From assembly GCA_036677805.1 (NCBI GenBank), contig JAVBVS010000018.1, positions 124,001-188,000 of the forward strand: a stretch of 64,000 nt of DNA. Reading direction: 5' to 3'. This DNA comes from SIG78 sp036677805. Lineage in GTDB: Bacteria > Verrucomicrobiota > Lentisphaeria > Victivallales > Victivallaceae. This document shows, in pieces, positions 52,154 to 61,161 of the stretch (the first letter of the stretch is position 1; each line of letters begins with the position of its first letter). The notes below the pieces were generated by a model. It was not told the origin of the DNA. It did not search any database and saw nothing but the letters and a program-made list of their open reading frames with translations. The position numbers and the translations under genes were made by a program.

Positions 52154-52645
52154 ATGAAAAGTTTTACCGACAACGCCGGGCGCGTGTGGACGCTCGCGGT
52201 GAACGTCGCCGCGATCAAGCGCGTCCGGGCGCTCTGCGACGTGGATTTGAATTCCATCATCGAACTGGACGCGAAGAACCAGCCGAGCGCGAAACTGCTG
52301 GAACGACTTTCGACCGATCCGGTTTTGCTGGTGGACGTGCTCTACGCCGTCTGCAAGCCGGAGTGCGATTCCAGGAATGTGACGGACGGGGAGTTCGGGG
52401 CGGCGATGGCCGGGGACGCCATCGACCGCGCGACCTCGGCGCTTCTCGACGAGATCATTGATTTTTTCCCCGAGGCGAAACGGCTGGCGTTCAAAAAGAT
52501 TCTGTCGGCGACCCGCCGTTTCGAGGAGATCGCCCGGAAGAAGATGAACGACCTTCTGTCGGACGGCAAGTTCGAAGACTGTCTGGTGTCCGAGCTGGAA
52601 CGGTTGACCGGCTTGTCTGCGAGTGCGCCGGAATCTGCGGAGTGA
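52154..52645 (+). CDS. Tail assembly chaperone-like protein
   Basis: A 163-residue protein. The opening SFTDNAGRVWTLAVNVAAIK and acidic helical C-terminus fit a tail assembly protein of the group that precedes the tape measure. A weak AAGGATAT site precedes ATG 52154. The GTG start of the next gene overlaps its stop. Confidence 0.6.
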   Translation: MKSFTDNAGRVWTLAVNVAAIKRVRALCDVDLNSIIELDAKNQPSAKLLERLSTDPVLLVDVLYAVCKPECDSRNVTDGEFGAAMAGDAIDRATSALLDEIIDFFPEAKRLAFKKILSATRRFEEIARKKMNDLLSDGKFEDCLVSELERLTGLSASAPESAE

Positions 52646-52923
52646 ATCCCGACCCGTTCACCCTGCGCGAACTTGTGAAAATGGCCGAGGGACGCGGAAA
52701 AATGGAATGGGGCCGGACCTCCTGTCTCATGGCGCTGGTCGCCAACATCCTCCGCGATCCGAAGAAGAGCAAGCCGGTGAAACCCGGCGATTTCAACCCG
52801 TATTCACAAAAGGCGAAGCCGGTACAACGGGTAAATATCGCACAGCTGAAAACAATGCTTGGCGGGAATGCACATCAGATAGTTCCCGGCGAACGGATCT
52901 GCCCATTATCCGGACGGCAATAG
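52642..52923 (+). CDS. Second tail assembly protein
   Basis: A 93-residue protein with a GTG start overlapping the previous stop by four bases. The opening FTLRELVKMAEGRGKMEWGR resembles the second tail chaperone of phages with Mu/lambda-type heads. No slippery site is evident at the overlap, so coupling rather than frameshifting is likely. Confidence 0.55.
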   Translation: MNPDPFTLRELVKMAEGRGKMEWGRTSCLMALVANILRDPKKSKPVKPGDFNPYSQKAKPVQRVNIAQLKTMLGGNAHQIVPGERICPLSGRQ

Positions 52924-52974
52924 GCAGAAAGGGAAAATTTATGGGCAGAATCATTGATAAGGAGGTGATTCCGA

Positions 52975-53925
52975 TTGGCGGGTGCAAGCGGTAATGTGAA
53001 GGCCGGGCGGGCGTTTGTCGAAATCATGCTCGACCAGACCGGGCTGGAGCGCGGCCTCAAGTCGGCCCAGGCGAAACTGAAGAATTTCGGCACGTCGCTC
53101 ACCACGGCGGGGAAAGGCATGGTGACAGTCGCGGCCATCGCGGCGGCTCCGTTCGTGTTCGCCACCAAGACGTTCGCGGATTTCGACGACCAGATGCGGA
53201 TGGTCAAGGCGGTCACCGGCGCGACCGAAAAGGAATTCAAGTCTCTCACCGAGGTCGCGGAGAAGCTGGGACGCGAAACCAGTTTCACCGCGAAACAGGT
53301 TGCGGACGGCATGACCGCCATGGGACGCATGGGATTCAACGCCAAAGAGATCGAAGCGGCGATTCCGGCGGTTCTGAACCTCTCCCGCGCCACCGGAACG
53401 GAGCTTGGCGAAGCCGCCGAGACCGCCGCCAACAACATGCGCGTCTTCGGCATCGAGAGTTCCAAAATGGCGGATGTGGCTGACATCCTGACGGCGACCG
53501 CGAATGGATCGGCGCAGACGCTGACCGATCTTGCCGAAGGATTGAAAATGGCGGGTCCGCAGGCCGCCGCCGCGAAAGACAACATTGTCAACGTCTCCGG
53601 CGCGCTGGGCGTGCTGGCAAACATGGGGATCAAGGGTTCCCTCGCGGGAACGGCCCTGCGGAAATCCTATTCGCAATTCGCCAAAACCGACGTTCAGGAT
53701 AAACTCAAAGCCATCGGCATCGCCACCGTCGACGCGAACGGGAATCTGCGAAGCATGCCGGAGATCATGGCGGACATCGCCAAGGCGATGGCGACGATGC
53801 CGACCGCCAAACGTGGAAATCAAGGTCCGGAAATGATGCGTAACCCTTATGATGCATCACTGGATTCAATCAGTTGCAACAACGGAGAACCGCGCCTGCT
53901 AATTTATACAGCTCCGAGGAGATAA
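52975..53925 (+). CDS. Tape measure protein, truncated
   Basis: The N-terminal 280 residues match a TP901-type tape measure: FVEIMLDQTGLERGLKSAQA, AKLKNFGTSLTTAGK, TGATEKEFKSLTEVAEKLGR and MADIAKAMATMPTAKR. The TTG start has a perfect GGAGGTGATT site. After about residue 281 (near 53815) the protein leaves the family pattern and stops at 53925, whereas tape measures run to 700-1500 residues. A frame ending VEIKVRK and a stop at 53836 may be the tail of another phage gene. The R-M island follows, so the tail module has been deleted. Confidence 0.8.
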   Translation: MAGASGNVKAGRAFVEIMLDQTGLERGLKSAQAKLKNFGTSLTTAGKGMVTVAAIAAAPFVFATKTFADFDDQMRMVKAVTGATEKEFKSLTEVAEKLGRETSFTAKQVADGMTAMGRMGFNAKEIEAAIPAVLNLSRATGTELGEAAETAANNMRVFGIESSKMADVADILTATANGSAQTLTDLAEGLKMAGPQAAAAKDNIVNVSGALGVLANMGIKGSLAGTALRKSYSQFAKTDVQDKLKAIGIATVDANGNLRSMPEIMADIAKAMATMPTAKRGNQGPEMMRNPYDASLDSISCNNGEPRLLIYTAPRR

Positions 53926-54029
53926 AGGCATTTTTTTCTTGAAAAAAAAGTTTTCCATGGTACATTAGGGCTGGTACGAAGTATTATTTTGTCATAAGGC
54001 AACTTCTTTTATAACCAATAGGATTGTGA

Positions 54030-55022
54030 ATGAAATTAGTTTCTCTGTTCTCCGGGTGTGGCGGCTTGGATTTAGGTTTTTCTAAAGCAGGTTTTTCAAT
54101 CCCTTGGGCAAATGAATATGATCGAGAGATCTGGGCAACATATGAAAAAAACCATAGCGGTACATATTTAGACCGCCGGGACATTAGAGAGATTCCATCT
54201 TCCGAGGTTCCTGATTGCGATGGCATTATTGGAGGACCTCCATGCCAAAGCTGGAGCGAAGCTGGTTCTCTTCGTGGCATAGATGACCCGCGAGGGCAAT
54301 TGTTTTTCGAGTTTATCCGTTTGCTAAAAGACAAGCAACCCATGTTTTTCCTCGCAGAAAACGTTTCTGGGATGTTATCGAAACGGCATTCGGATGCAGT
54401 GCAAAACATAAAAAAGATGTTTGTCGATGCTGGTTATACTCTTTCAGTGGATCTCTTGAATGCGGCGGACTATAATGTGCCAGAAGACCGGAAACGAGTT
54501 ATTTATGTGGGTATTAGATCCGATCTCGGAATTACCTTTAAATTTCCTAAACCCACAAAGAAACGCATTACCTTAAAAGAAGCCATTGGTGATTTAGCCG
54601 ATTCTGCGATAGCTGCAGCTCCGAAAAACAAGAGCAACGGAGCGAAATGCAAGTTTGCAAACCATGAATATTTGACGGGTGAGTTTTCGACTATTTTCAT
54701 GTCCAGGAATAGAGTGAGAGGCTGGGACGAACAATCTTTTACAATTCAAGCAGGCGGTAGGCATGCTCCCATCCACCCCCAAGCTCCAGCCATGCCTAAG
54801 GTGGATACTGATAAGCATATTTTCGAACCAGGGAAAGAGAAATTATATCGGCGGCTAAGTGTCCGCGAATGCGCTCGGATCCAAACGTTCCCAGACGATT
54901 TCCACTTTGTATATGACTCTCTGCTTGCTGGTTATAAAATGATCGGCAATGCCGTCGCAGTGAATTTTGCAGAGGCTCTTGCGACAGAACTCAAAAAGCA
55001 ACTAAATAATGCAAAAAAATAA
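54030..55022 (+). CDS. M.HaeIII-like DNA cytosine methyltransferase 1
   Basis: A 330-residue C5-cytosine methyltransferase closely resembling M.HaeIII: LFSGCGGLDLGFSKAGF, IIGGPPCQSWSEAGSLRGID (PCQ catalytic Cys), FFLAENVSGM, STIFMSRNRVRGWDEQSF, TIQAGGRHAPIHPQAPAM and GYKMIGNAVAVN. GGCC as target is likely from this similarity. Its 3' end overlaps a second, related methyltransferase. The DNA is far AT-richer than the phage genes before it, showing separate origin. Confidence 0.9.
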   Translation: MKLVSLFSGCGGLDLGFSKAGFSIPWANEYDREIWATYEKNHSGTYLDRRDIREIPSSEVPDCDGIIGGPPCQSWSEAGSLRGIDDPRGQLFFEFIRLLKDKQPMFFLAENVSGMLSKRHSDAVQNIKKMFVDAGYTLSVDLLNAADYNVPEDRKRVIYVGIRSDLGITFKFPKPTKKRITLKEAIGDLADSAIAAAPKNKSNGAKCKFANHEYLTGEFSTIFMSRNRVRGWDEQSFTIQAGGRHAPIHPQAPAMPKVDTDKHIFEPGKEKLYRRLSVRECARIQTFPDDFHFVYDSLLAGYKMIGNAVAVNFAEALATELKKQLNNAKK

Positions 55023-56055
55023 AGATAAAATGCGAATCGCTGCCTTTTTTTCAGGAGCTGGAGGATTGGACCTCGGCTTCGAACGGGCTGGTTTCAATGT
55101 TGCCTGGTCAAATGAATACGATAAAGGCATATGGGATACTTACGAGAAGAACCATCCGCATACCTATTTGGATAAGCGTTCCATTACGGATATAAAGCCG
55201 GAAGATATAGGGGCCGGCATCGATGGGATGATTGGCGGTCCTCCTTGCCAAAGTTGGAGTCTTGGAGGGGCAATGCGAGGGTTGGAGGATCCGCGAGGGA
55301 AACTCTTTTATGATTATATCCGCTTGGTTGCTGCCTTGAAGCCTAAATTCTTCTTGGCTGAAAATGTCGGTGGCATAATTTCGCAAAAACATGTCGCTAC
55401 TTTTGAGGGGATAAAATCAAAATTTGCAGAATTGGGCTATGAAATACATGCGCAACTTTTCAATGTCGTAAATTACGAAGTCCCTCAGGACCGCCTTAGG
55501 GTTATTATCATTGGGATTGCAAAAGAATTCGCAGAAAAGCCATTCTTTTTCCCTGATATTGTAACGGCATATGAAGATGAGGACGCTTGCCTTTTTCAAT
55601 CTGCAACAAAACCGATTTTGACCATGGAAGATACAATAAAAGACTTGGCAGGTTCTGCGGTCCCTGCAACAGGGAAAAATCATCACAATAAAGATTTAGC
55701 AATATTAAACCATGAATATATGACTGGCGGATTTTCACCGATTTTCATGTCTCGGAATCGCCGCCGCAATTGGGATGAACCATCCTTTACAATCCAAGCA
55801 GGGGGAAGGCAAGCGCCCCTGCATCCGGACTGCCCTCCTATGAAGAAAATCGCAGAAGACAAATGGGAATTTTCTGCTCCATTTGAACAATATCGGCGGC
55901 TATCGATTAGGGAGTGTGCTCGGATTCAAACATTCCCAGATGATTTCGAATTTATTTATAAAAATGTAGCTTATGGCTATAAGATGATAGGAAATGCTGT
56001 GCCTGTAAAATTTGCATATCATCTTGCTCGATCAATACAAAAATTTTTCCTATAA
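55009..56055 (+). CDS. M.HaeIII-like DNA cytosine methyltransferase 2
   Basis: A 348-residue paralogue of the preceding enzyme, with FFSGAGGLDLGFERAGF, MIGGPPCQSWSLGGAMRGLE, FFLAENVGGII, SPIFMSRNRRRNWDEPSF and GYKMIGNAVPVK. ATG 55030 would give the exact M.HaeIII-like start; 55009 overlaps the first gene by 14 bases. Both have all catalytic motifs, so two methylases with the same or neighbouring specificity are made. The pair matches the two endonuclease-like genes on the opposite strand. Confidence 0.88.
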   Translation: MQKNKDKMRIAAFFSGAGGLDLGFERAGFNVAWSNEYDKGIWDTYEKNHPHTYLDKRSITDIKPEDIGAGIDGMIGGPPCQSWSLGGAMRGLEDPRGKLFYDYIRLVAALKPKFFLAENVGGIISQKHVATFEGIKSKFAELGYEIHAQLFNVVNYEVPQDRLRVIIIGIAKEFAEKPFFFPDIVTAYEDEDACLFQSATKPILTMEDTIKDLAGSAVPATGKNHHNKDLAILNHEYMTGGFSPIFMSRNRRRNWDEPSFTIQAGGRQAPLHPDCPPMKKIAEDKWEFSAPFEQYRRLSIRECARIQTFPDDFEFIYKNVAYGYKMIGNAVPVKFAYHLARSIQKFFL

Positions 56056-56943
56056 AATATGGGTCGCTGGAATGGCACAGTTTCCCCTAGTAAGCCCATT
56101 CGTATCGCGCACTCCTATTTGCGAAAGAGCATTCAAAAGCTGATTGCCCATTTGGTTGCCGCCGATTAATAACGGATTGTCAAAGCAATATCCGGCACAT
56201 AGCTGCCCTTGTCTTGTCTCCCAGTGTACAGATACTGCGAGTGGGCGATCTCCGTCCCATTTGGGGGATGGCTGATAGAGTGTTCGGCAGTTTAACGCTT
56301 TGCATGCAAAATAAATAGGTGTAGAAGCCGCAAATTCTTCTACTGGAATTAATGAGTCAACAGCTCTTTGCAACGAGTCATAATGACCTGTTATGACATA
56401 ATCTGCAATGCCAGAATTTGCAATAACATTGCCGTTGACAAATGCATTTCGTTTACTTTCTGGCAGATTTCTCCCCGCATAAATATCAATGGACTGAGAA
56501 GGTGTCAACGGTATTCTCCCAGACAACTCTCCTGCCGGTGTATTGACAAATTCAAATTTCCACCCTAAAGTTATTGACCCGGCATTTGTATGCCTATATT
56601 GATTTCTATAAATCAACGGGCGGCTGTAAAACTCATTAGCTAAAGAAGTCGTTGCTCCACAAATAATATGTTGCCAATCAACTCCTAAAATCTGTTCAGC
56701 CCTTATAGCACTAATCTTGTTTTCCAAAAAATCGGCATTATCTTGTTTATAAGAAATTTTGAATTCACGGGCTGCCCCTGAATTGTTTCTAGCCAAAACG
56801 TAAATGTCAGTTTTAGGTTCGCCAGCTGGACATGTAGGCTTTCCGGTACAAACAACAGCATAGGAAACGCCATTGCAGATAAATACCGCGCCTGGCAAAA
56901 AAAGGGACAATAAATGCCTTTCGGCATCGCCAAAGTTAAACAT
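56050..56943 (-). CDS. Probable type II restriction endonuclease 2
   Basis: A 297-residue protein that I do not assign to a named enzyme. It contains a PD-(D/E)XK-like core: PKTDIYVLARNN followed by AAREFKISYKQDNADFLENK (D then E-x-K). The gene abuts the HaeIII-like endonuclease gene (one base between) and is convergent with the second methyltransferase by six bases, the position expected of a second endonuclease. Activity is inferred. Confidence 0.58.
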   Translation of the reverse strand: MFNFGDAERHLLSLFLPGAVFICNGVSYAVVCTGKPTCPAGEPKTDIYVLARNNSGAAREFKISYKQDNADFLENKISAIRAEQILGVDWQHIICGATTSLANEFYSRPLIYRNQYRHTNAGSITLGWKFEFVNTPAGELSGRIPLTPSQSIDIYAGRNLPESKRNAFVNGNVIANSGIADYVITGHYDSLQRAVDSLIPVEEFAASTPIYFACKALNCRTLYQPSPKWDGDRPLAVSVHWETRQGQLCAGYCFDNPLLIGGNQMGNQLLNALSQIGVRDTNGLTRGNCAIPATHIL

Positions 56944-56944
56944 T

Positions 56945-57844
56945 CTATATTTTCCTTATATATTGCGGGAAGCTTGGCAGTGCGATAGGTTGGGTATCGA
57001 ATTTTGTGCTGGGAGTCCCCCCCATGTTACCCATTGCGGAAGCCGCAGTATGGAGCCGCATGGAGATTTGCCAGCCATTATTGAAACCTAAAAAGATATA
57101 ACTTGGCTGTTCCGCAGAGTGAGACACCGTGCACGCGGTTGGAATGCCAATAGCGGAGAAATCGGTAACTTCTATAGAATCACCTTTCAAAATACACTTC
57201 AGATACTGCGTATTCCCCACCAAAAACATAAAGAAAAATTGGCATCTATTTCTATCGTGGAGATATCTAGCCAGATTGCGGGCAACAAGCGCGCATACCG
57301 GTTCATATAAATATCTATTTATGCTTCCTAGCGAAGCACTTTCTACGTCGCGAAAATTCACCGCGTTCGGAGCAACGGTCTGCGCCTGAGCATAAAAACC
57401 GTTAAATACGCGCTGCAACTCTTGCCTGTAAATAACATCCTCCGGAAGTCCCTTGGAAAAATTGAGTTGCTGCATTAATGACGGGGGGCGCTGATGCTTA
57501 AGCGCACTATGGTTATTTTTAATGGAAAGATTCACGCTCTTGCCATCTCTGCCAATAAGACAAATATCGGTAACATCTCCTTGTTGAGCGGCTGAATCAG
57601 GCAATCGGTCGATAGAAATGCCCTCCACCGGAATTTCTAGTTCTTTCAGTTGGGCAACCAGTGCCTTTGCCCCAGCAAGGAAACGCGTTTGCATATTCTC
57701 TGGGAGCTCGAAAAACTTTTCACCGTCACGTCCCTGGTCAGCGACAGCTCGCGGGGTAAGGGTATTTCCAGGCAACGCCGCCAATTCTACGGCAATAATA
57801 TACTCAAACGCCCGCCCGTTTTTATCCGAAATATTTTCCGCCAT
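56945..57844 (-). CDS. HaeIII-family restriction endonuclease
   Basis: A 299-residue protein resembling R.HaeIII: GRAFEYIIAVELAALPG near the start and DVTDICLIGRDGKSVNLSIK followed by NNHSALKHQRPPS, the catalytic region conserved in that family. ATG 57844 with an AGGAGG site ten bases upstream is preferred over 57979, because the upstream extension is a hydrophobic stretch unlike the family. With the M.HaeIII-like enzymes it should cut GGCC sites. A 17-bp perfect dyad lies upstream. Confidence 0.78.
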   Translation of the reverse strand: MAENISDKNGRAFEYIIAVELAALPGNTLTPRAVADQGRDGEKFFELPENMQTRFLAGAKALVAQLKELEIPVEGISIDRLPDSAAQQGDVTDICLIGRDGKSVNLSIKNNHSALKHQRPPSLMQQLNFSKGLPEDVIYRQELQRVFNGFYAQAQTVAPNAVNFRDVESASLGSINRYLYEPVCALVARNLARYLHDRNRCQFFFMFLVGNTQYLKCILKGDSIEVTDFSAIGIPTACTVSHSAEQPSYIFLGFNNGWQISMRLHTAASAMGNMGGTPSTKFDTQPIALPSFPQYIRKI

Positions 57845-57980
57845 TGCCTCTGCTCCTCCTGCATGATATGCAAAAAATGCGATACCGATAGCCAATGCAA
57901 TTTCTAGGATGACAGCCATATCACTGTAATCCGAAATCTGTTCATTTTGGTAATATATACCTTGCTTTTTGAAAATCATA

Positions 57981-58021
57981 GCGCCTTTTGCGTTTTTGTA
58001 ATAGAAAAACGCAAAAGGCGC
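57981..58021. repeat. Perfect 17-bp dyad between R gene and vsr
   Basis: Arms GCGCCTTTTGCGTTTTT (57981-57997) and its complement at 58005-58021, loop GTAATAG. It lies between divergent genes and could be an operator, a bidirectional hairpin terminator or a recombination site. Confidence 0.7.
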
Positions 58022-58064
58022 AGTAAGTTATAGTGTTGTCCCAGCGGATTTTAACGAGGCATAA

Positions 58065-58517
58065 ATGCAGAAAGAGCAATATAATTTTAAAGATACGCCA
58101 CCGTTGCGGCGGAAGATAATGCAGGCAATAAAGCGGAAAGATACTTCCTGCGAGATTCTCCTCCGCAAAGAGCTATATCGCCTAGGATTGAGGTATCGTG
58201 TAGATTATGGAAAGATTCCGGGGCGCCCAGATATTGCTTTTGTCGGGAAAAGAATTGCAGTTTTTTGCGATTCCGAATTTTGGCATGGAAGGAATTGGGA
58301 AGAGAAAAAATTAAAAATCAAGGCAAACCGCGACTATTGGATTCCTAAGATTGAGCGCAATATAGCCCGTGATGTTAAAACCAATGTACTTCTCGAAGAA
58401 TTAGGCTGGACGGTATTGCGTTTTTGGGATGTAGATATAAAAAAAGACTTGCAGAAAGTCATAAACATAATTGTAGGTAAAATCAATGACGAAAACGGGA
58501 AACGACTTTCCTTCTGA
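58065..58517 (+). CDS. Vsr-type mismatch endonuclease
   Basis: A 150-residue very-short-patch repair nuclease: MQAIKRKDTSCEILLRKELY, the GRPDIAFVGKRIAVFCDSEF catalytic part, WHGRNWEEKKLKI with the zinc/active-site residues, and LGWTVLRFWDVDI. It nicks next to T:G mismatches left by deaminated 5-methylcytosine, which fits the adjoining cytosine methyltransferases. A GAGG site precedes the ATG. Confidence 0.9.
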   Translation: MQKEQYNFKDTPPLRRKIMQAIKRKDTSCEILLRKELYRLGLRYRVDYGKIPGRPDIAFVGKRIAVFCDSEFWHGRNWEEKKLKIKANRDYWIPKIERNIARDVKTNVLLEELGWTVLRFWDVDIKKDLQKVINIIVGKINDENGKRLSF

Positions 58518-59034
58518 ATATTTTCTCGCAACGAGGTTCCTCCCATTCTCTTTAATTTATCTTTTTTGCCAAGACAAAGTTTTGTATTTGCAAAAACCTG
58601 ATGGCAAGAAAATTAACAGTGGTCGGCAGGTTCCCCCTGGAGGGAAAATAGAACCAGGAGAAGGCATATTGGAATCTGCCGAGCGGGAGTTTCGAGAAGA
58701 AACTGGAGGGCATTTAGTCAATCCATTTTTATGGGGGACTTTTTCCTGGATTGATAATGAAGATCAAAGCGGGGTCATGTATATAATAAAAGCAATGGAC
58801 CATTCCGGGGCTTTTTTTGCCGACGGTCCGGAAGGTAAGCCCATTTGGCTGGATGTAAAACAGCTGGATCTATCCAATATGCCAGGACATCAAAAATATA
58901 TTATTCCGCAAATTATCCAACACCAACATAAAAACATTTATTCCGGGCATGCCATTTATAGAAATGGGGAAATTTTGTCGTATATTGATAGCTCCCCGTA
59001 TTATACGGAGAGGAATGTCGCAGGGAATTTATAA
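58486..59034 (+). CDS. NUDIX hydrolase
   Basis: A 182-residue NUDIX protein. The box GGKIEPGEGILESAEREFRE ETGG (G-x5-E-x7-REVxEE-type) is intact. It overlaps vsr by 32 bases. A role in R-M is not obvious; it might remove damaged nucleotides or nucleotide signals. It ends six bases inside the convergent PLD gene. Confidence 0.85.
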   Translation: MTKTGNDFPSEYFLATRFLPFSLIYLFCQDKVLYLQKPDGKKINSGRQVPPGGKIEPGEGILESAEREFREETGGHLVNPFLWGTFSWIDNEDQSGVMYIIKAMDHSGAFFADGPEGKPIWLDVKQLDLSNMPGHQKYIIPQIIQHQHKNIYSGHAIYRNGEILSYIDSSPYYTERNVAGNL

Positions 59035-60285
59035 CGATATGCTTATGTCTTCTCCAGTATCCCATAGGGCATTGAAATGATTTTCATATTGCGACAGCAC
59101 ATCAGCCGGAGCATGGGGGAAAATAACAAATCCGTTGACCTCTGAAAAATAATCGTCTTTCTTCTCTTTGCTGCTACCGCCGAACGACATCTCCATTCTC
59201 CGTTTGCCAAAAGCAAATTGCGTCGGAGTATAATTTGCCGTTGTCACAATTAAAGTGTCATCGATGATGATAAACTTATCATGGGTATACCGGTTATACC
59301 GTTGCTCTGCATTGAGGACAAATTGTGCTATTGTCTCAGTAATTGCCGCTCGCCGTTTGTCCGAGAGACTCGAATGCGGAACTTGCTTTAAGAACCTCAG
59401 TTCTAAATTTTGCTGTTGCGCCTTTTGGTAGATCGCCCCCATAATAGAGTCTGCCTCGGGATCATATGACAGGACATCATGAAAGTGTTGAGCGCAAATC
59501 CATATCCGCCTTTTTGCTGACTTTATTATTTCGATTATCCTTTTTCCAGCTATATGATTACTGCCATCGCCATTGATGAAGTAAAAAGGCGCAGTAAAAA
59601 AGCAGAGTTTTGATTTTAGGGACTTCTTGTTAATTTCCCTGCCCATAAAAGAATATTTAAAATCATCCTCAGGCTTGCTGTATGTTGAATCATATTTTTT
59701 TAAGGGAATGGCATTTTTTTCAGTATCAGCCATGAAACGGCTAAATACATCCCAATACTCACTTTCGCCTTCGGCAACAATAAAATTGTCACTATGCAGG
59801 GGATCGGTAAACATAAAATTCCCAGAGGATAAGATACATTTTTTTGTATCGACAAACAACGCCGTTATGGCTTTTACGTGGAAGCTATATGAAGCCCCTC
59901 CGTCTGCGTACAGTGCGCCATACCAAATATACATGTGCGGAAAAACTCTCAGTTGGATATTAGGAGTGGCTGTTATGCGGGCATAAACTTGTTTTGCCAT
60001 TTCTTGGCCAGAAATTTTATCTTCATAGCCATTTACTTTTAATGGCTTAGTGGAATACCCTCTCAAGGGGAGCGAAGTAATAGCCACCTTACATCCCCCC
60101 TTTGCCAATTCGATTATGAAGTCAGCATAAATAGGGTTATTAAAAAGATACGCAGCTATATGGATTTCTTTCGCACCAGATAACTCTTTTTTTAAGTCAT
60201 CTAATAGCTCCGGGCAACTTCCTTCTGGGCATCGCCCTTTCAAGCCTGCAGGTATCCGACAGTAAGCACGAATGGAATAGTTCAT
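59029..60285 (-). CDS. Phospholipase D-family nuclease-like protein
   Basis: A 418-residue protein with two PLD-like H-x-K motifs: FHVKAITALFVD with SSGNFMFTD, and THDKFIIIDDTLIVTTANYT. PLD-fold proteins include nucleases and restriction enzymes such as BfiI and the NgoFVII family. In this island it may be a third nuclease. ATG 60285 (AAAGGG site) is preferred over 60312. It is convergent with the NUDIX gene. Confidence 0.72.
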   Translation of the reverse strand: MNYSIRAYCRIPAGLKGRCPEGSCPELLDDLKKELSGAKEIHIAAYLFNNPIYADFIIELAKGGCKVAITSLPLRGYSTKPLKVNGYEDKISGQEMAKQVYARITATPNIQLRVFPHMYIWYGALYADGGASYSFHVKAITALFVDTKKCILSSGNFMFTDPLHSDNFIVAEGESEYWDVFSRFMADTEKNAIPLKKYDSTYSKPEDDFKYSFMGREINKKSLKSKLCFFTAPFYFINGDGSNHIAGKRIIEIIKSAKRRIWICAQHFHDVLSYDPEADSIMGAIYQKAQQQNLELRFLKQVPHSSLSDKRRAAITETIAQFVLNAEQRYNRYTHDKFIIIDDTLIVTTANYTPTQFAFGKRRMEMSFGGSSKEKKDDYFSEVNGFVIFPHAPADVLSQYENHFNALWDTGEDISISL

Positions 60286-61161
60286 TGATTTCCCTTTATT
60301 TAATAATTGCATATTATATCACTGAGAGTAATAAATTCAAGCGATTTGCTATTTTCATTGTTGTTCTACAGGCGAACCGGGGTGATATCTACTCTTGCAG
60401 TATGGAACAAAAAAGATAATGAATGACCTTATGTTTTCTTTGCGACAATACCGAATAGAATGCACTGCAACGATATTGAGTTGCATTGATATGCTTATCA
60501 TGTTATATTTACGGTTGAACAATAAGCCTTTGGGCAGGGCAAGGGGGAAGATCGAAGAGCATGCCAAGAATCATATGGAAAGTGTAACCAGGGATTCAGA
60601 ACGCGTCGTTCGTCTTTTCCATTCAGAGACGGTCAGATATGCAAGTTAATTAATCGCTGGTACAATAATTATCGCTTATAAACTAAAAAAAATTTCATAC
60701 TTTTGATTTTTGTGGTCAATGTCAAGCGCAATACTTTTAGTAGCCGAAGCAATGTTGAACTGAGAGAAAAAACGTGAAGAAATTATCAGGCGTGAGCCAG
60801 AACCAATGTCTCGTCATAAGAAATATTGAAAAAACGATATTTTGTAGTATATTTGACATTTGGTAACAGAGGTGCGAGACGAACAAAATTTTACTTCCGG
60901 TCCTGGCTATCACCAAGGCATGGCTTGCGTATTTTACGCGTCACCGCGTACGTTCGTGTTACGGATGGCTGATTTTCATAACTTTCATAAAGGAGTAGCG
61001 CAGAATATTGTGATTGATTACCGATATGGCCGCTCCTCATAATTTTAAAATTTACATCAACGGCACGGATTCCGCACGGGATTTCGTGCCGTTTCCATTT
61101 TATAGACATGCAAATTTGCAGGTTGAGCAACAACCCCCAATCGCAGAAAGGAATTGAAGAG
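60286..61161. other. Intergenic stretch right of the R-M island
   Basis: No supported gene; an 84-codon frame at 60395-60649 lacks a good start and family. A hairpin AACGGCACG (61059-61067) / CGTGCCGTT (61085-61093), followed by T-rich sequence, may be a terminator. No remnant of the tape-measure 3' half is seen here. Confidence 0.45.

Larger units (their letters stand above)
23960..53836 (+). mobile_element. Tailed-phage prophage, tail region truncated
   Basis: Contiguous early (sigma-like, recombination, helicase, primase), packaging, head and tail genes run on the plus strand. The series stops inside the tape-measure gene near 53815; no baseplate, tail fibre, lysis or clear repressor genes follow. 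A Fur-QueD-like cassette and a HARE-HTH gene are on the opposite strand inside. The left end is set at the first small phage-like gene but may lie somewhat to either side; no att sites were found. Gene order resembles lambda/Mu-like siphophages. Confidence 0.75.

Noticed and set aside
53585..53836. Separate gene in another frame of the tape measure
   Set aside because: Its translation is a Ser/Arg/Pro-rich shadow of the tape-measure frame; only the last few codons (VEIKVRK) may be the end of a real phage gene.
53936..53965. A/T-rich hairpin before the first M.HaeIII-like gene as a terminator
   Set aside because: It is made only of T and A runs with a short loop; stability is doubtful and it may just reflect AT-rich leader sequence.
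60395..60649. 84-codon frame right of the R-M island
   Set aside because: No ribosome site, no recognisable family and no neighbours in operon; kept as unassigned sequence.
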